Below are positions 47,271 to 55,936 of a stretch of 64,000 bases of DNA, in pieces. The notes below the pieces were generated by a model, which saw only the letters and a list, made by a program, of their open reading frames with translations, ran no database searches and was not told the origin of the DNA. The stretch spans positions 2,622,001-2,686,000 of the forward strand of contig BSBM01000822.1 of assembly GCA_027924585.1 (NCBI GenBank), written 5' to 3'. The translations under genes and the position numbers were made by a program. This stretch comes from Larix kaempferi. Lineage: Eukaryota > Streptophyta > Pinopsida > Pinales > Pinaceae. The first letter of the stretch is position 1, and each line of letters begins with the position of its first letter.

Positions 47271-48648
47271 CAGGAAGCACGAGGGGGACAACAGTTCGAT
47301 TGAATGAGTCGGCTCTGTTATGGCGGAAGCAATTAAGAATAAGCAAAATGAGCAAAGCAGGATTACACTACACAGATAAACACAAATACGCACATACAAT
47401 ATGCAGGAATGCGAACTGAACTTCTCTATTAGATGTAAGCAGGTAAAATCGTTGATTGTATGTTACAATATTATACATGCTTATATAGATTTCTGAGACG
47501 CTTGGGTTCTTTCCCGTTACGTTCAGTTACAAAGAAGAAGTTAGAACGGTTCAATAGTTCAACCGCTACAGTCGACTGGAAGACAGAGAGATAGTCTGTC
47601 GAAGTTCGACAGTCGCTGGTCGCATTCTATGTCACATGGTTCGGGTTCGGTGACCTTGAAATTCGGTTCAAATTCGAATTTTTTTATGAAGTTCGGGATG
47701 AGGTTCGACATTAGGTTCGTCTATATACATTTTTCAAAATATAAAATATATTTAAACTCAAAATAAATAATAACATAATATATTGAAAAATCAACATAAA
47801 TAAACATATATGAGTAAATATCATGGTAAATAAACATATTAGTGTCTTGATCATAAACCAATGGCACTATTAAAATTTAAAAATACCCGATCTAAAATAC
47901 CCGAGTAATCATCAATCCCCCAGAAATAAACCCCCTTTACAAAAAAAACTCAAATCTAAAAACATAATAAATATTCTTTGTATGCATTATTATCTAGTCG
48001 ACCGGGATAGAGAGCAGTGGTGGTTTAGTCGACCGGGATAGAGAGCAGTGGTGGTTTAGTCGACCGGGATAGAAAGCAACAACAGTTTAAGACTCACACG
48101 ACTGGGTAGTAGGGTTCCTGCGTCGTGGTGATTTTAAGAATGATAGCAGGTGGTTGCCGATGAGTAGACCCACGACAAAGTTGCGGATGGTAAGGCTGGC
48201 GACGGGCAGTGGCAGGGTTCGCGACAGTAAGGCTGGCCACGGGCAGTGGCAAGGTTCAAGTATGACTGATGACATGGTTCGTGGCGGTGAGGCTAGCGAT
48301 GGGATGCGGTAGGGTTCGCATCGGTTGGACGACTCGTGACGAGCAACAATGGGGTTCGACGAATCCCAATGAACTCAATTTGTTTTTAAAGGTTCGCTGA
48401 ATTTTGAACCTCATGGTTAAAATCTGGCGAACCCTGTGACATAGGTCGCATGTCGACGTCGCGAACTGTGAGTTTGCTAAACATGTTGAAGGTGAGAATG
48501 TGTCGGGGTGTGTCGAAGTCGAGATTCGTCGGAGTTGTGTCGAGTTCGGAACCTGTTGGAGATAACCTGTCGGGTCGAAGTCGTGTCGAAGTTGAAACTT
48601 GTCGAAGTTGTATCAACGTCGATGACTTATCAACTGCGATGCGGATCA
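47271..48648 (-). repeat. Gypsy 3' LTR, main part
   Basis: It matches the 5' LTR at 53242-53808 from CAGGAAGCACGAGG to GCGGATCA, apart from an 818-bp insertion at 47626-48443. A purine-rich tract (sense AAGGAAGGAGGTC, 48649-48661) abuts it on the internal side, as expected for a polypurine tract. Confidence 0.9.
47626..48443. mobile_element. hAT-like non-autonomous DNA element, 818 bp
   Basis: It is flanked by the 8-bp direct repeat GGTCGCAT (47618-47625 and 48444-48451). The intact sequence of the sister LTR near 53589-53596 has one copy of that octamer and no insertion. The ends are near-perfect inverted repeats: TATGTCACATGGTTCG from 47628, and TATGTCACAGGGTTCG reading inward from 48443; the left end carries two extra bases. 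Many GGTTCG motifs near the ends resemble the subterminal repeats of hAT elements. It has no coding capacity. A 31-bp unit (TAGTCGACCGGGATAGAGAG...) is repeated three times at 47995-48087. Confidence 0.85.
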
Positions 48649-48659
48649 GACCTCCTTCC

Positions 48660-49961
48660 TTAAGAAACAATGGACCCCATTGTTTGCTCGTGAAGGTGAG
48701 GAAACTTGTCGGTCAATTCAGTAACAGAGTACCACTTTCCTTGAGATGGGATTTGCCCTGCCTTGGCAACCTGAAACAAGGGAATTGTGTTTGTCCTTGT
48801 ATGGCGTACTCGTCATCCCACAATGGTGTCGCAAGGAAGAGACTCTTGAACATATGGATGGATGTCTTCGGGTTCTGCTGTCTGCAAGTCGTTATGTTCC
48901 AACAAGGGTGCATAGGATGGTCGAAGTAGATCCATATTGAATACGGGATGCAAACCTAGGCATGCAGGAATGTCGAGCTGGAAAGTGTTTTCGCCAATCT
49001 GTTGAAGAATACTGTATGGACCATATCGCAAAGGTTTCAACTTCTTGAATGGACCAGTGAATTGCTCCTTCTTGAGATGTAACCAGACCTTATCCCCAAT
49101 TTGAAATAAATGAGGAATACGATGCTTGTCGTGTCGGGCCTTAGCTTTCTCGCTTGCTCTGTGCAACATTTCCCGTGCTTGCTTCTGGATGTCGCATATC
49201 TGATCTTTGAACTTGACTGCTTTATCAACTTCTCGCTGGCTGTAGTCGGTGTCGCTCAGATGTGTCGAGGAGCTGATCAAGTCGATAGGCGCTGAGGGTT
49301 GAAATCCGTAACAGACTTGAAATGGACTCTTTCCTGTAGAGCTGCGCTGAGCACGATTATAGCTGTGTTGGATGTATGGAAGACTTTCATCCCATGTGCG
49401 TCGATGCTGGTGATTGTACATGCAAAGCAGTTGTACTACCAAGCGATTCACAACTTCCGTATGTCCATCGGTCTGAGGATGGAAAGCTGTCGACAATGAG
49501 AGTCGTGTGTCTAGGAATTGCCAAAGGGTCTTCCAAAAGATGCTGATGAATCTGGCATCTCGGTCGGAAATAATGGTTGTGGGTAAACCAAAGTGTTTCC
49601 AAACATGTATAAAGAAGAGTTGAGCGGTCTGCTGCGCTGTCGTGGTCTTCTTACATGGTATGAGAATGGCCATCTTGGAAAATCGGTCCACTACTACTAA
49701 TATCGCGTGATGTTGATGTTTGGTAGTAGGATAACCTGTCAAGTAGTCCATAGAAATACATTCCCATGGTCGACTAGGAACTGGTAGAGGTGTATACAAT
49801 CCCTGTCGTCGTTTGGGTGGCTTAGCAATGGCACAAACTACGCATGATCGAATATACTTGTTGACGTCGGATTTAAGTGTAGGCCAAAAGAAATACTTTT
49901 GCAGAATAACAAGTGTCTTTGCTACTCCAAAGTGTCCTGCAGTCTTGTTGTAGTCCGCGTC
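48660..49961 (-). pseudogene. Gypsy integrase with chromodomain-like tail
   Basis: The zinc-binding start (AGHFG, then SCVVC near 49830) has lost its first histidine. The core at 49799-48813 keeps the catalytic triad: D in SMDYLTG, D in SDRDARF and E in TDGHTEVVNR. A GPY/F module follows (LRYGPYSILQQIG, then GLHPVFNMDLLRP). After a TGA at 48813-48815 the same frame continues for about 50 codons (TRTNTIPLFQV, then KWYSVTELTDKFPHL) to a TAA at 48660-48662. This tail resembles a shortened chromodomain, the module that steers chromovirus integration; the assignment is tentative. A stop near 49963 separates the integrase from RNase H. Confidence 0.88.
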
Positions 49962-50756
49962 CTAAATGAGCTGCTGTCGATGCTGCTTGTATAGCAAGGT
50001 GTCTTTCAGGAAATAGTTGGAGTCTGAGGTCGACGACTTGTTAGTCTGTAACTGTCGGTAGACTACTGAGAAGTCGCTGTCGTCCCCATACAACTGTGGC
50101 CAGGTGGTCGTGTCGTATCCCTGCATACTCATCATTGTTAAAATGAGAGTAATAGGTGGCCGACTGAGGCAATCGGCGGCGGCGTTAGCCTTACCTTTCC
50201 GATACTTAATCACCAACTGGAATTGTTGTAGGTAATTAATCCACTTGAGTTGTCGGTTTGTTTGCAACTTTGATTGTGTCAGAGCGAACTGTAGAGGCTT
50301 ATGATTAGTGAGAATGACCGTTTCCTTGCCAAGGATGTAATGCCTCCATTGCTTGAGAGCTTGCACAATGGCATACAGTTCTTTTTCGTATGTCAAGTAT
50401 CTTCTAACTGTGTCGTTAAAAGTCACGGAATGAAAAACGATTGGGTGACCAGACTGAGTGATCACTGCGCCCAAGGCATAGTCCGATGCATCCGTCTCAA
50501 TCTCAAAGGGCTGATGCAAATCAGGTAACACAAGTACTGGTGCAGTGCAGAGCTTGTGTTTGAGTTGTTCAAAAGCTGCTTGTTGTGTTGCTGTCCATTG
50601 GAAGACAATTTTCCCGTTTCCCTTCGTCAACTGATTCAAGGGCCAGGCTATGTGACTGAAGCCGAGTATGAATCATCGATAGAAATTCGCCAAACCAAGA
50701 AAACTTCTTAGTTCTTGAATGCTTCTAGGAATGGGCCAATCTTTGAGGATTTGTAC
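49962..50756 (-). pseudogene. Gypsy RNase H
   Basis: The open part at 50639-49962 contains FQWTATQQAAFEQLK, the RNase H blocks ETDASDYALGAV, YLTYEKELYAIV and AAADCLSRP. The third acidic site, normally TDH, is TNH (ILTNHKPLQF), removing a catalytic aspartate. The connection to RT (50640-50756) holds the FLGLANFYR motif followed by a stop codon. The domain sits in the usual place between RT and integrase. Confidence 0.88.
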
Positions 50757-51713
50757 TTAAACTGGATCGACGTGAATGCCTGCAGAGTCAATTACATACC
50801 CTAAATATTTGATGCTGGTCATTACAAAAGAGCACTTGTCCATGTTCAGATAGAGCCGATGTTGCTGGAGAGTGTCGAGGACTTGTCGAAGATGTCTGAC
50901 ATGTTCTTCCCATGATCGACTGAAAATCAGTATATCGTTGAGATATACAATAACCCATTTGCCAATGAAAGGTCGAAGAAGGTTATCCATATGTCGCATA
51001 AAGGTCGCAGGTGCGTTGGTTAAGCCGAAAGGCATGACTAACCATTCAAACAATCCTTCTTTGGTTTTGAAAGCAGTTTTCCACACATCTGAGGGCTCGA
51101 TTGGAATCTGATGGTATCCCGACTTGAGGTCGAGCTTAGTAAAGAATTTAGCACCTTTCAGATAGTCGATGAGCTCGTCTATCCGCGACCGAGGGTAGCG
51201 ATTCTTTATCGAAATTTTGTTGAGAGCTCTGTAGTCTATGCACATGCGCCAAGTCTCGTCTTTCTTCGGAACTAGGATGACTAGACTTCCACAAGGAGAG
51301 GAGCTGGGTCGGATATGACCTTTGTCGATTAATTCTTGGATCTGTTTGCGAATCTCTTCATTTTCGAGAATGGATCTTCTGTAAACAGATGCGTTAGGCA
51401 AAGAAGAACCAGGAACAAGTTCAATAGAGTGTTTTACCTGACAATGTTGAGGTACTCCGTCGGGAGATTGAAAGAGGTTCTGGTACTCATCGAGAATATG
51501 ATCGACTTGCTGCTTCTGTCGAGAACTGCATTGGTTGGTGACTCGGCTCGTTGCTGTAGTCTTCTTAGAATGTTGCGGCTTGATCATGATTAATGCGAAC
51601 TTCTGAGCATGATTGATGAGCTTCTTTGTCTGTTTGGAAGATATCAGTGAAACTGTCGGTGTAGGTTGACGCTTTGGTATGCTGAACCATCGATTTCGGA
51701 TTCTGACAATCAC
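50757..51713 (-). pseudogene. Gypsy reverse transcriptase
   Basis: The frame of 318 codons shows a full Ty3/Gypsy RT: VPKKDETWRMCIDYRALN, KLDLKSGYHQI, FEWLVMPFGLTNAPATF and the active-site region VIVYLNDILIFS. The catalytic YLDD is YLND, a substitution of the first aspartate, so this copy should be inactive. It ends at a stop just after the YLGYVID block. Confidence 0.92.
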
Positions 51714-51728
51714 CTTCTGAGGCCGTGA

Positions 51729-52550
51729 CTAATAACTTCCATGTCTATCCCAGAGGCAAGGTTTCCCAAACAGGGCGTCGGATACAGAGAGTTTTGCCAC
51801 GTCGCAGAGTACTTCATCTTCAAAAGGCTTTATGAAGTAGGCGAGTTTGCATTGTCGAGTGATCCGAAGTTCTTGTCCATCCTTCATCCAACCGATGTTG
51901 TAAGGCTGAGGATGCGGAGTGGTAACAAGACCTAGTTTCTTCACGATATCTTCAGAAACGAAGTTCTTCTGGCTCCCGTTGTCCACAATCAGATGCAATG
52001 GGTTGCTCTGGACCCATATCCGTGTATGGAACAGGCGCTCTCGTTCCTCCTCGTCGACGATAGTCGAGGCCGCTGGAGTGGTCGAGGTCAAAAGAGTCAT
52101 TGCGTCTAGATCAGATTCTTCCACTGTCTTGTTGAACGCGTCAGAGGTCAACACTTTTGCAAAAAATGTCTTCCGAGCTTTGCATTCAGACGTATCATGC
52201 CAAGATGAGTGGTGGTAATCGCACCATTTTCCGGTCGGCGGTTGTTTGCTACGTTCCCTCTTTTTCAAAGGCTTCTTACCGTGGTCTGGCTTTGGCGGTG
52301 TCGGCTGAGAAGATTTCGACTTGTCGAAGTCGGCTGGGGCCTTCTTGTCGGGTGGTCGTCCTGATGTCGGCTTTGTCGCGAAACATGCTTTTCCTTTCTG
52401 CTTGGTTTCTAGTATGCTGGCGTAGTGGAAAGCATCCGCAAGCGTATTGACGGTCAGAAATTCCGTCTCCTGCTGAATGTACTGGGACAATCCGCTAACG
52501 TACTTCAAAACAAGTAATTTCTCTTCTTCTTGGACTCCAAGTCTTGCCAT
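51729..52550 (-). pseudogene. Gypsy gag C-terminus, zinc motif and protease
   Basis: A gag segment (EEEKLLVLKYVSGLSQYIQQ) leads into a basic linker and a CxxHx4Hx4C-type motif (CDYHHSSWHDTSEC), in place of the usual CCHC knuckle. The aspartic protease follows, with LIVDNGSQKNFVS as active site (DNG; more often DSG or DTG) and a DALFGKPCLWDRH end block. It is separated from the N-terminal gag by a frame break and from RT by a stop. Confidence 0.85.
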
Positions 52551-53141
52551 AAGTCGGTAGAACTCGTCGGTGTAACTCTGTATTGATTGATCTTTCCATT
52601 GCCTTAGTTGCTGCCACTTCTTATACTGCTGCTCGAGGTATTTAGGTGGGTAAAATTCCTTTCAGATGTGTTCGTCGAATTTATCCCATGTGTTGATGGG
52701 GTCTCTGATTTTCTCCATCTTTGTCGAGAGGTTCTTTCACCAGCAGTGCACGGAGGTTGACATCTTTAAGGATGCAATGGTGATCCTTTCAGCTTCGGAG
52801 AGTTGATTTACAACGTAATAGGATTCTAATTGTAGTACCGAATTGTCGACGGATTCCGCATCAATCTTATCTTCAAGATTCGGTATGTCCAGATTCATTT
52901 GCACTTTGAAGGGGCTGATTTTATCGGAGTGAGTTCTCGTCGAAGATCCTCCGGATGTCGAAGCGAGTCGCATGAGAATCTCGTTGAACTGGGTGAACAT
53001 TTCAGTCCGTTGTCGAGTGAGAGCTTGCTCAATAAGTTGTGCTGTCTTGTCGGCTGCATGTCTATCGTCTGTTTCTTCTGTCATCTTTCGAGGTAGCGTC
53101 TGCTTGGATTGCTGAGATTGCGAGCGAGTTTGAACCGACAT
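52551..53141 (-). pseudogene. Gypsy gag N-terminus
   Basis: The ATG at 53141 opens a 134-codon frame (MSVQTRSQSQQ, then a Q/E-rich helix and FKVQMNLDIPNLEDKIDAES, LQLESYYVVNQLSEAERI), a typical gag start for this type of Gypsy element. The frame ends near 52737. Gag-like sequence continues in another frame to 52551 (F.EHI...FPPKYL block), so it is frameshifted. Confidence 0.8.
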
Positions 53142-53208
53142 AAGTCAGGTAACTTCGAGAGAAGTGTATACGCAGAACTTAAGCAAGAAACTGAATGCTC
53201 TGATTTGA

Positions 53209-53225
53209 GTCTGCTTTCATACCAA
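53209..53225 (-). other. Putative Gypsy primer binding site
   Basis: Sense-strand TTGGTATGAAAGCAG directly follows the 5' LTR. It resembles the initiator tRNA-Met site with two mismatches (TGGTATGAAAGC versus TGGTATCAGAGC). Confidence 0.55.
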
Positions 53226-53808
53226 TGATCCGGGTCGTGTCCAGGAAGCACGAGGGGGACAACAGTTCGACTGAATGAGTCGACTCTGTTATGGCGGAAG
53301 CAATTAAGAATAAGCAAAATGAGCAAAGTAGGATTACACTACACAGATAAACACAAATACACACAGACAATATGCAGAAATGCGAATTGAACTTCTCTAT
53401 TAGATGTAAGCAGGTAAAATCATTGATTGTATGTTACAATATTATCATGCTTATATAGATTTCTGAGACGCTTGGGTGCCTACCCGTTACGTTCAGTTAC
53501 AAAGAAGAAGTTAGAACGGTTCAACAGTTCAACCATTACAGTCGACTGGAAGACAGAGAGACAGTCTATCGAAGTTCGACAGTCGCTGGTCGCATGTCGA
53601 CGCTGCTTTTCGATGTCGCGAACTGTGAGGTTGCTGAACATGTCGAAGGTGAGAATGTGTCGGGGTGTGTCGAAGTCGAGAATTGTCGGAGTTGTGTCAA
53701 GTTCGGAACCTGTCGGAGATAACATGTCGAGTCGAAGTCGTGTCGAAGAAGTTGAAAGTTGTCGAAGTTGTATCAACGTCGATGACTTGCCAACTGCGAT
53801 GCGGATCA
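53226..53808 (-). repeat. Gypsy 5' LTR
   Basis: It is 583 bp with perfect 7-bp inverted termini TGATCCG/CGGATCA, uninterrupted. It contains many GTCGA motifs. It serves as the empty-site reference for both insertions in the 3' LTR. Confidence 0.93.
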
Positions 53809-53813
53809 CTTCT

Positions 53814-54344
53814 TGAGTACAATCTACCCATAATCGATCAATTTGGATCGTCCTCTAATGCTCTAAATGAATGGTTCCCAAGAAGGGGGAAGACCATTGA
53901 GAGTTACCATAACAAGCTCTCTGTCTTCAACTGTTTCCCCAATGGTGCTTAACTGATCTCTTAGTTCAGAAATCTTCTGAGGTAGGAAGCGACTGAGTCT
54001 GTTCTTGACATCTTGATATTGGAGAGTTGTTGTCTTAAGGCAAGTGCGCGATTGATGTTGCTATTCTCAAATAGCTTCTTCAATGCATCAAACATCTTCT
54101 TGGTCGTCTTTTTCTAAGAAATTTGAGGTTTCAAGTGATCTTTAAGAGAATCTATCCGAGTCCTTCTTGTCTTAGCATCACTCTTCCTCCATTGAGCCTT
54201 CTTTGCTTCTTCCTCTGGTTCTGGTACTTTTTCATTCATGAACTTCAGAAGATCATTCTCTTCTAGGATGATGAGAACCCTAGACTTCCTTGACTTGAAG
54301 TTAGAAGCCCCATCAAGTCTATCTTCCACTTTAACACTGCTCAT
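53814..54344 (-). pseudogene. Copia-3 gag, N-terminal part
   Basis: The ATG at 54344 starts a Copia gag: KVEDRLDGASNFKSRKSRV, then LEENDLLKFM and DSLKDHLKPQIS. A TAG at 54114-54116 interrupts it, after which the same frame continues (MFDALKKLFE, ISELRDQLSTIGE and LNGLPPSWEPF) to the Gypsy insertion at 53813. The tryptophan in the usual NFxxWKxR position is serine. The rest of gag resumes at 38373. Confidence 0.88.
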
Positions 54345-54664
54345 TTTGATTGGAAAAATTGAAATCTGAAATCTGCTGCAGAAACCCTAGCAGGAGCTAG
54401 GTCAAAAATGAAATTTAGAATTTGGAAAATTTGATTCCATAGATAGATGTCCCCTCCTAGGGCGAGTTGAATAGACCTCCTTTTCTTCCGGATTTGTGGA
54501 CAAAACAACTCAAGACTGAAACTTTACCAATCTGGAATTTGCCTCCACCGAAAGATGCACCCTCCTAGGGCGAGTTTCCCAAGATCTCTTTTCAAGAGAA
54601 ATTATGGAGAGAAACACCCAAACTTGGATGCCCTAGTTTCCGGCAATGGCATCTATTCAGCACT
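54345..54664 (-). other. Copia-3 leader with two conserved motifs
   Basis: This is the untranslated stretch between primer site and gag. The motif GATGNNCCCTCCTAGGGCGAGTT (plus strand) occurs at 54446 and 54554, 108 bp apart, each followed by a CTCTTTT or CTCCTTTT tract. The same motif occurs four times in the Copia-2 leader. Confidence 0.8.
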
Positions 54665-54676
54665 GCTCTGATACCA
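54665..54676 (-). other. Copia-3 primer binding site, initiator tRNA-Met
   Basis: Sense-strand TGGTATCAGAGC, directly after the LTR and identical to the Copia-1 site. Confidence 0.9.
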
Positions 54677-55181
54677 TGTTAGATTTTAAGATGGCAATAT
54701 GATTTTCATCTCTTTCAACTTTAATTGCAATAGAAACAAATAAGGATCACTAAAAGAACAACCATGCACGGAAATACAAGAACACAGAATTTATCCTGGG
54801 AAACCACAAGGGAGAAAACCCAGCAACCTTCTTATAGAGATATCAGTTCAAGATGCAAAGTACATGAGCATGTAACCAGATACACTAGCCAAGATGCAGA
54901 TAAACCAAAGGAGAAGACTCTACAAAGACAGAAACCCCAAAATTCTGCGGCCTTCTCTCTCTTGCGCACTTTCTTGATGATATGGAGCGAACTTGCTTGA
55001 TGGGAGAAATGAATGAGGTGTCACCCTTATTTATACTTGGTTTTTGGTTGACCTTTTTCACTGGGGCCGACTTGTCTTTTTGCTTGGGCCGACTTCCTTT
55101 ATTTGCATAATAATAAATATTATTTTCTTATTTATTTGGGGCCGACTTGTGAGGATGCCTCACGTAGCTATAACATCAACA
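54677..55181 (-). repeat. Copia-3 5' LTR
   Basis: It is 505 bp. On the sense strand it starts TGTTGATGTTATAG and ends CTAACA. TATAAATA is at plus-strand 55028-55035, and GGGGCCGACTTG-type motifs occur as in the other Copia LTRs. The outer boundary was set by the TGTTGATG start; no second LTR of this element is in the window. Confidence 0.75.
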
Positions 55182-55204
55182 TGATGTTCCCTCAAAAAAT
55201 GATG

Positions 55205-55376
55205 GTTTGTTTCGACATGTTTTTAATTTGTTTTTACTGCAATATACTGGTTGTATGCTACTAGAATCATCCCATGGTTGTCCTGGACCACCTCTCCAGC
55301 TCCTCCCTTTTGAGTTGCCTTTAGCAGACCTGCCAAAATTAATCTTGATCACCCCTTTCTCTGGTGGAAACCATAC
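55205..55376 (-). pseudogene. RNase H-like fragment, probably from a LINE
   Basis: On the minus strand a frame reads FPPEKGVIKINFGRSAKGNS, then after a small frame change GAGEVVQDNHGMILVAY. This is the start of the plant RNase H (RVT_3) domain found at the end of many plant LINEs and in some host proteins. The first catalytic aspartate (usually NFDGS) is lost. Only about 55 residues remain. Confidence 0.5.
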
Positions 55377-55840
55377 TTGATGAGATTTTTTGCTTACCTA
55401 AGGCTTGCTCTTTATTGGGGGGTGGGGGAGCAAGTTTCAAATTATATTATTATACCCTTTTGGCTACCTTTGTCTGAACTTGGGTTGGCTCTTCTTTCAT
55501 GTTTTGCAATCTGGAATCCACGGTTTCCTTAATGGCCTGGCTTATGGTTTATTCTTACTCATATATGTGTCAGTGGGTGATATTTTTATTGAAAGATTCT
55601 GCTGTTTCTTGTTGTCTATGTGATATTTGTGTGTCTTTGACCTTGCTTGTGTGCTTTTCATGTTTATATTGGTGTTTATTTGTTGTAGATTCTTAGGCTT
55701 ATAACAAAAACAGTACTGTTAAATAGGCCTTGTCCTTCCTTTGTTTATTACAAGGTTCAGTTACTTCTACCTTGCATTATGGCCTTGTTGAGTAGATTTT
55801 CTGTTCTGTTTGATCCAGCTGAGATTCACGACTATGGCCA
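55377..55840. other. Unassigned sequence between LINE fragment and inverted repeat
   Basis: T-rich sequence with small overlapping open frames and no recognised motif. Confidence 0.4.
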
Positions 55841-55936
55841 GGCAGCAGAACAGGGAACTAGTAACAGGCTGACGGAAACAGATAGGATGTTCTGTCTGTT
55901 TCCGTCAGCCTGTTACTAGTTCCCTGTTCTGCTGCC
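55841..55936. repeat. Perfect 41-bp inverted repeat with 14-nt loop
   Basis: The arms 55841-55881 (starting GGCAGCAGAACAGGG) and 55896-55936 (ending CCCTGTTCTGCTGCC) are exact complements around the loop ATAGGATGTTCTGT. The right arm ends at the base before the Tat LTR begins. Confidence 0.95.

Larger units (their letters stand above)
38374..53808 (-). mobile_element. Chromovirus-like Gypsy retrotransposon, interrupted in its 3' LTR
   Basis: Its outer ends are TGATCCGG at 38374 and CGGATCA at 53808, with target duplication CTTCT at 38369-38373 and 53809-53813, inside Copia-3 gag. On the minus strand the order is 5' LTR (53808-53226), primer site, gag, knuckle and protease, RT, RNase H, integrase and 3' LTR. 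The 3' LTR is split: 38374-38389 plus 47271-48648, separated by the Tat-like insertion 38390-47265, and it also carries an 818-bp hAT-like insertion. Coding parts have nonsense codons and lost catalytic residues. Confidence 0.9.
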
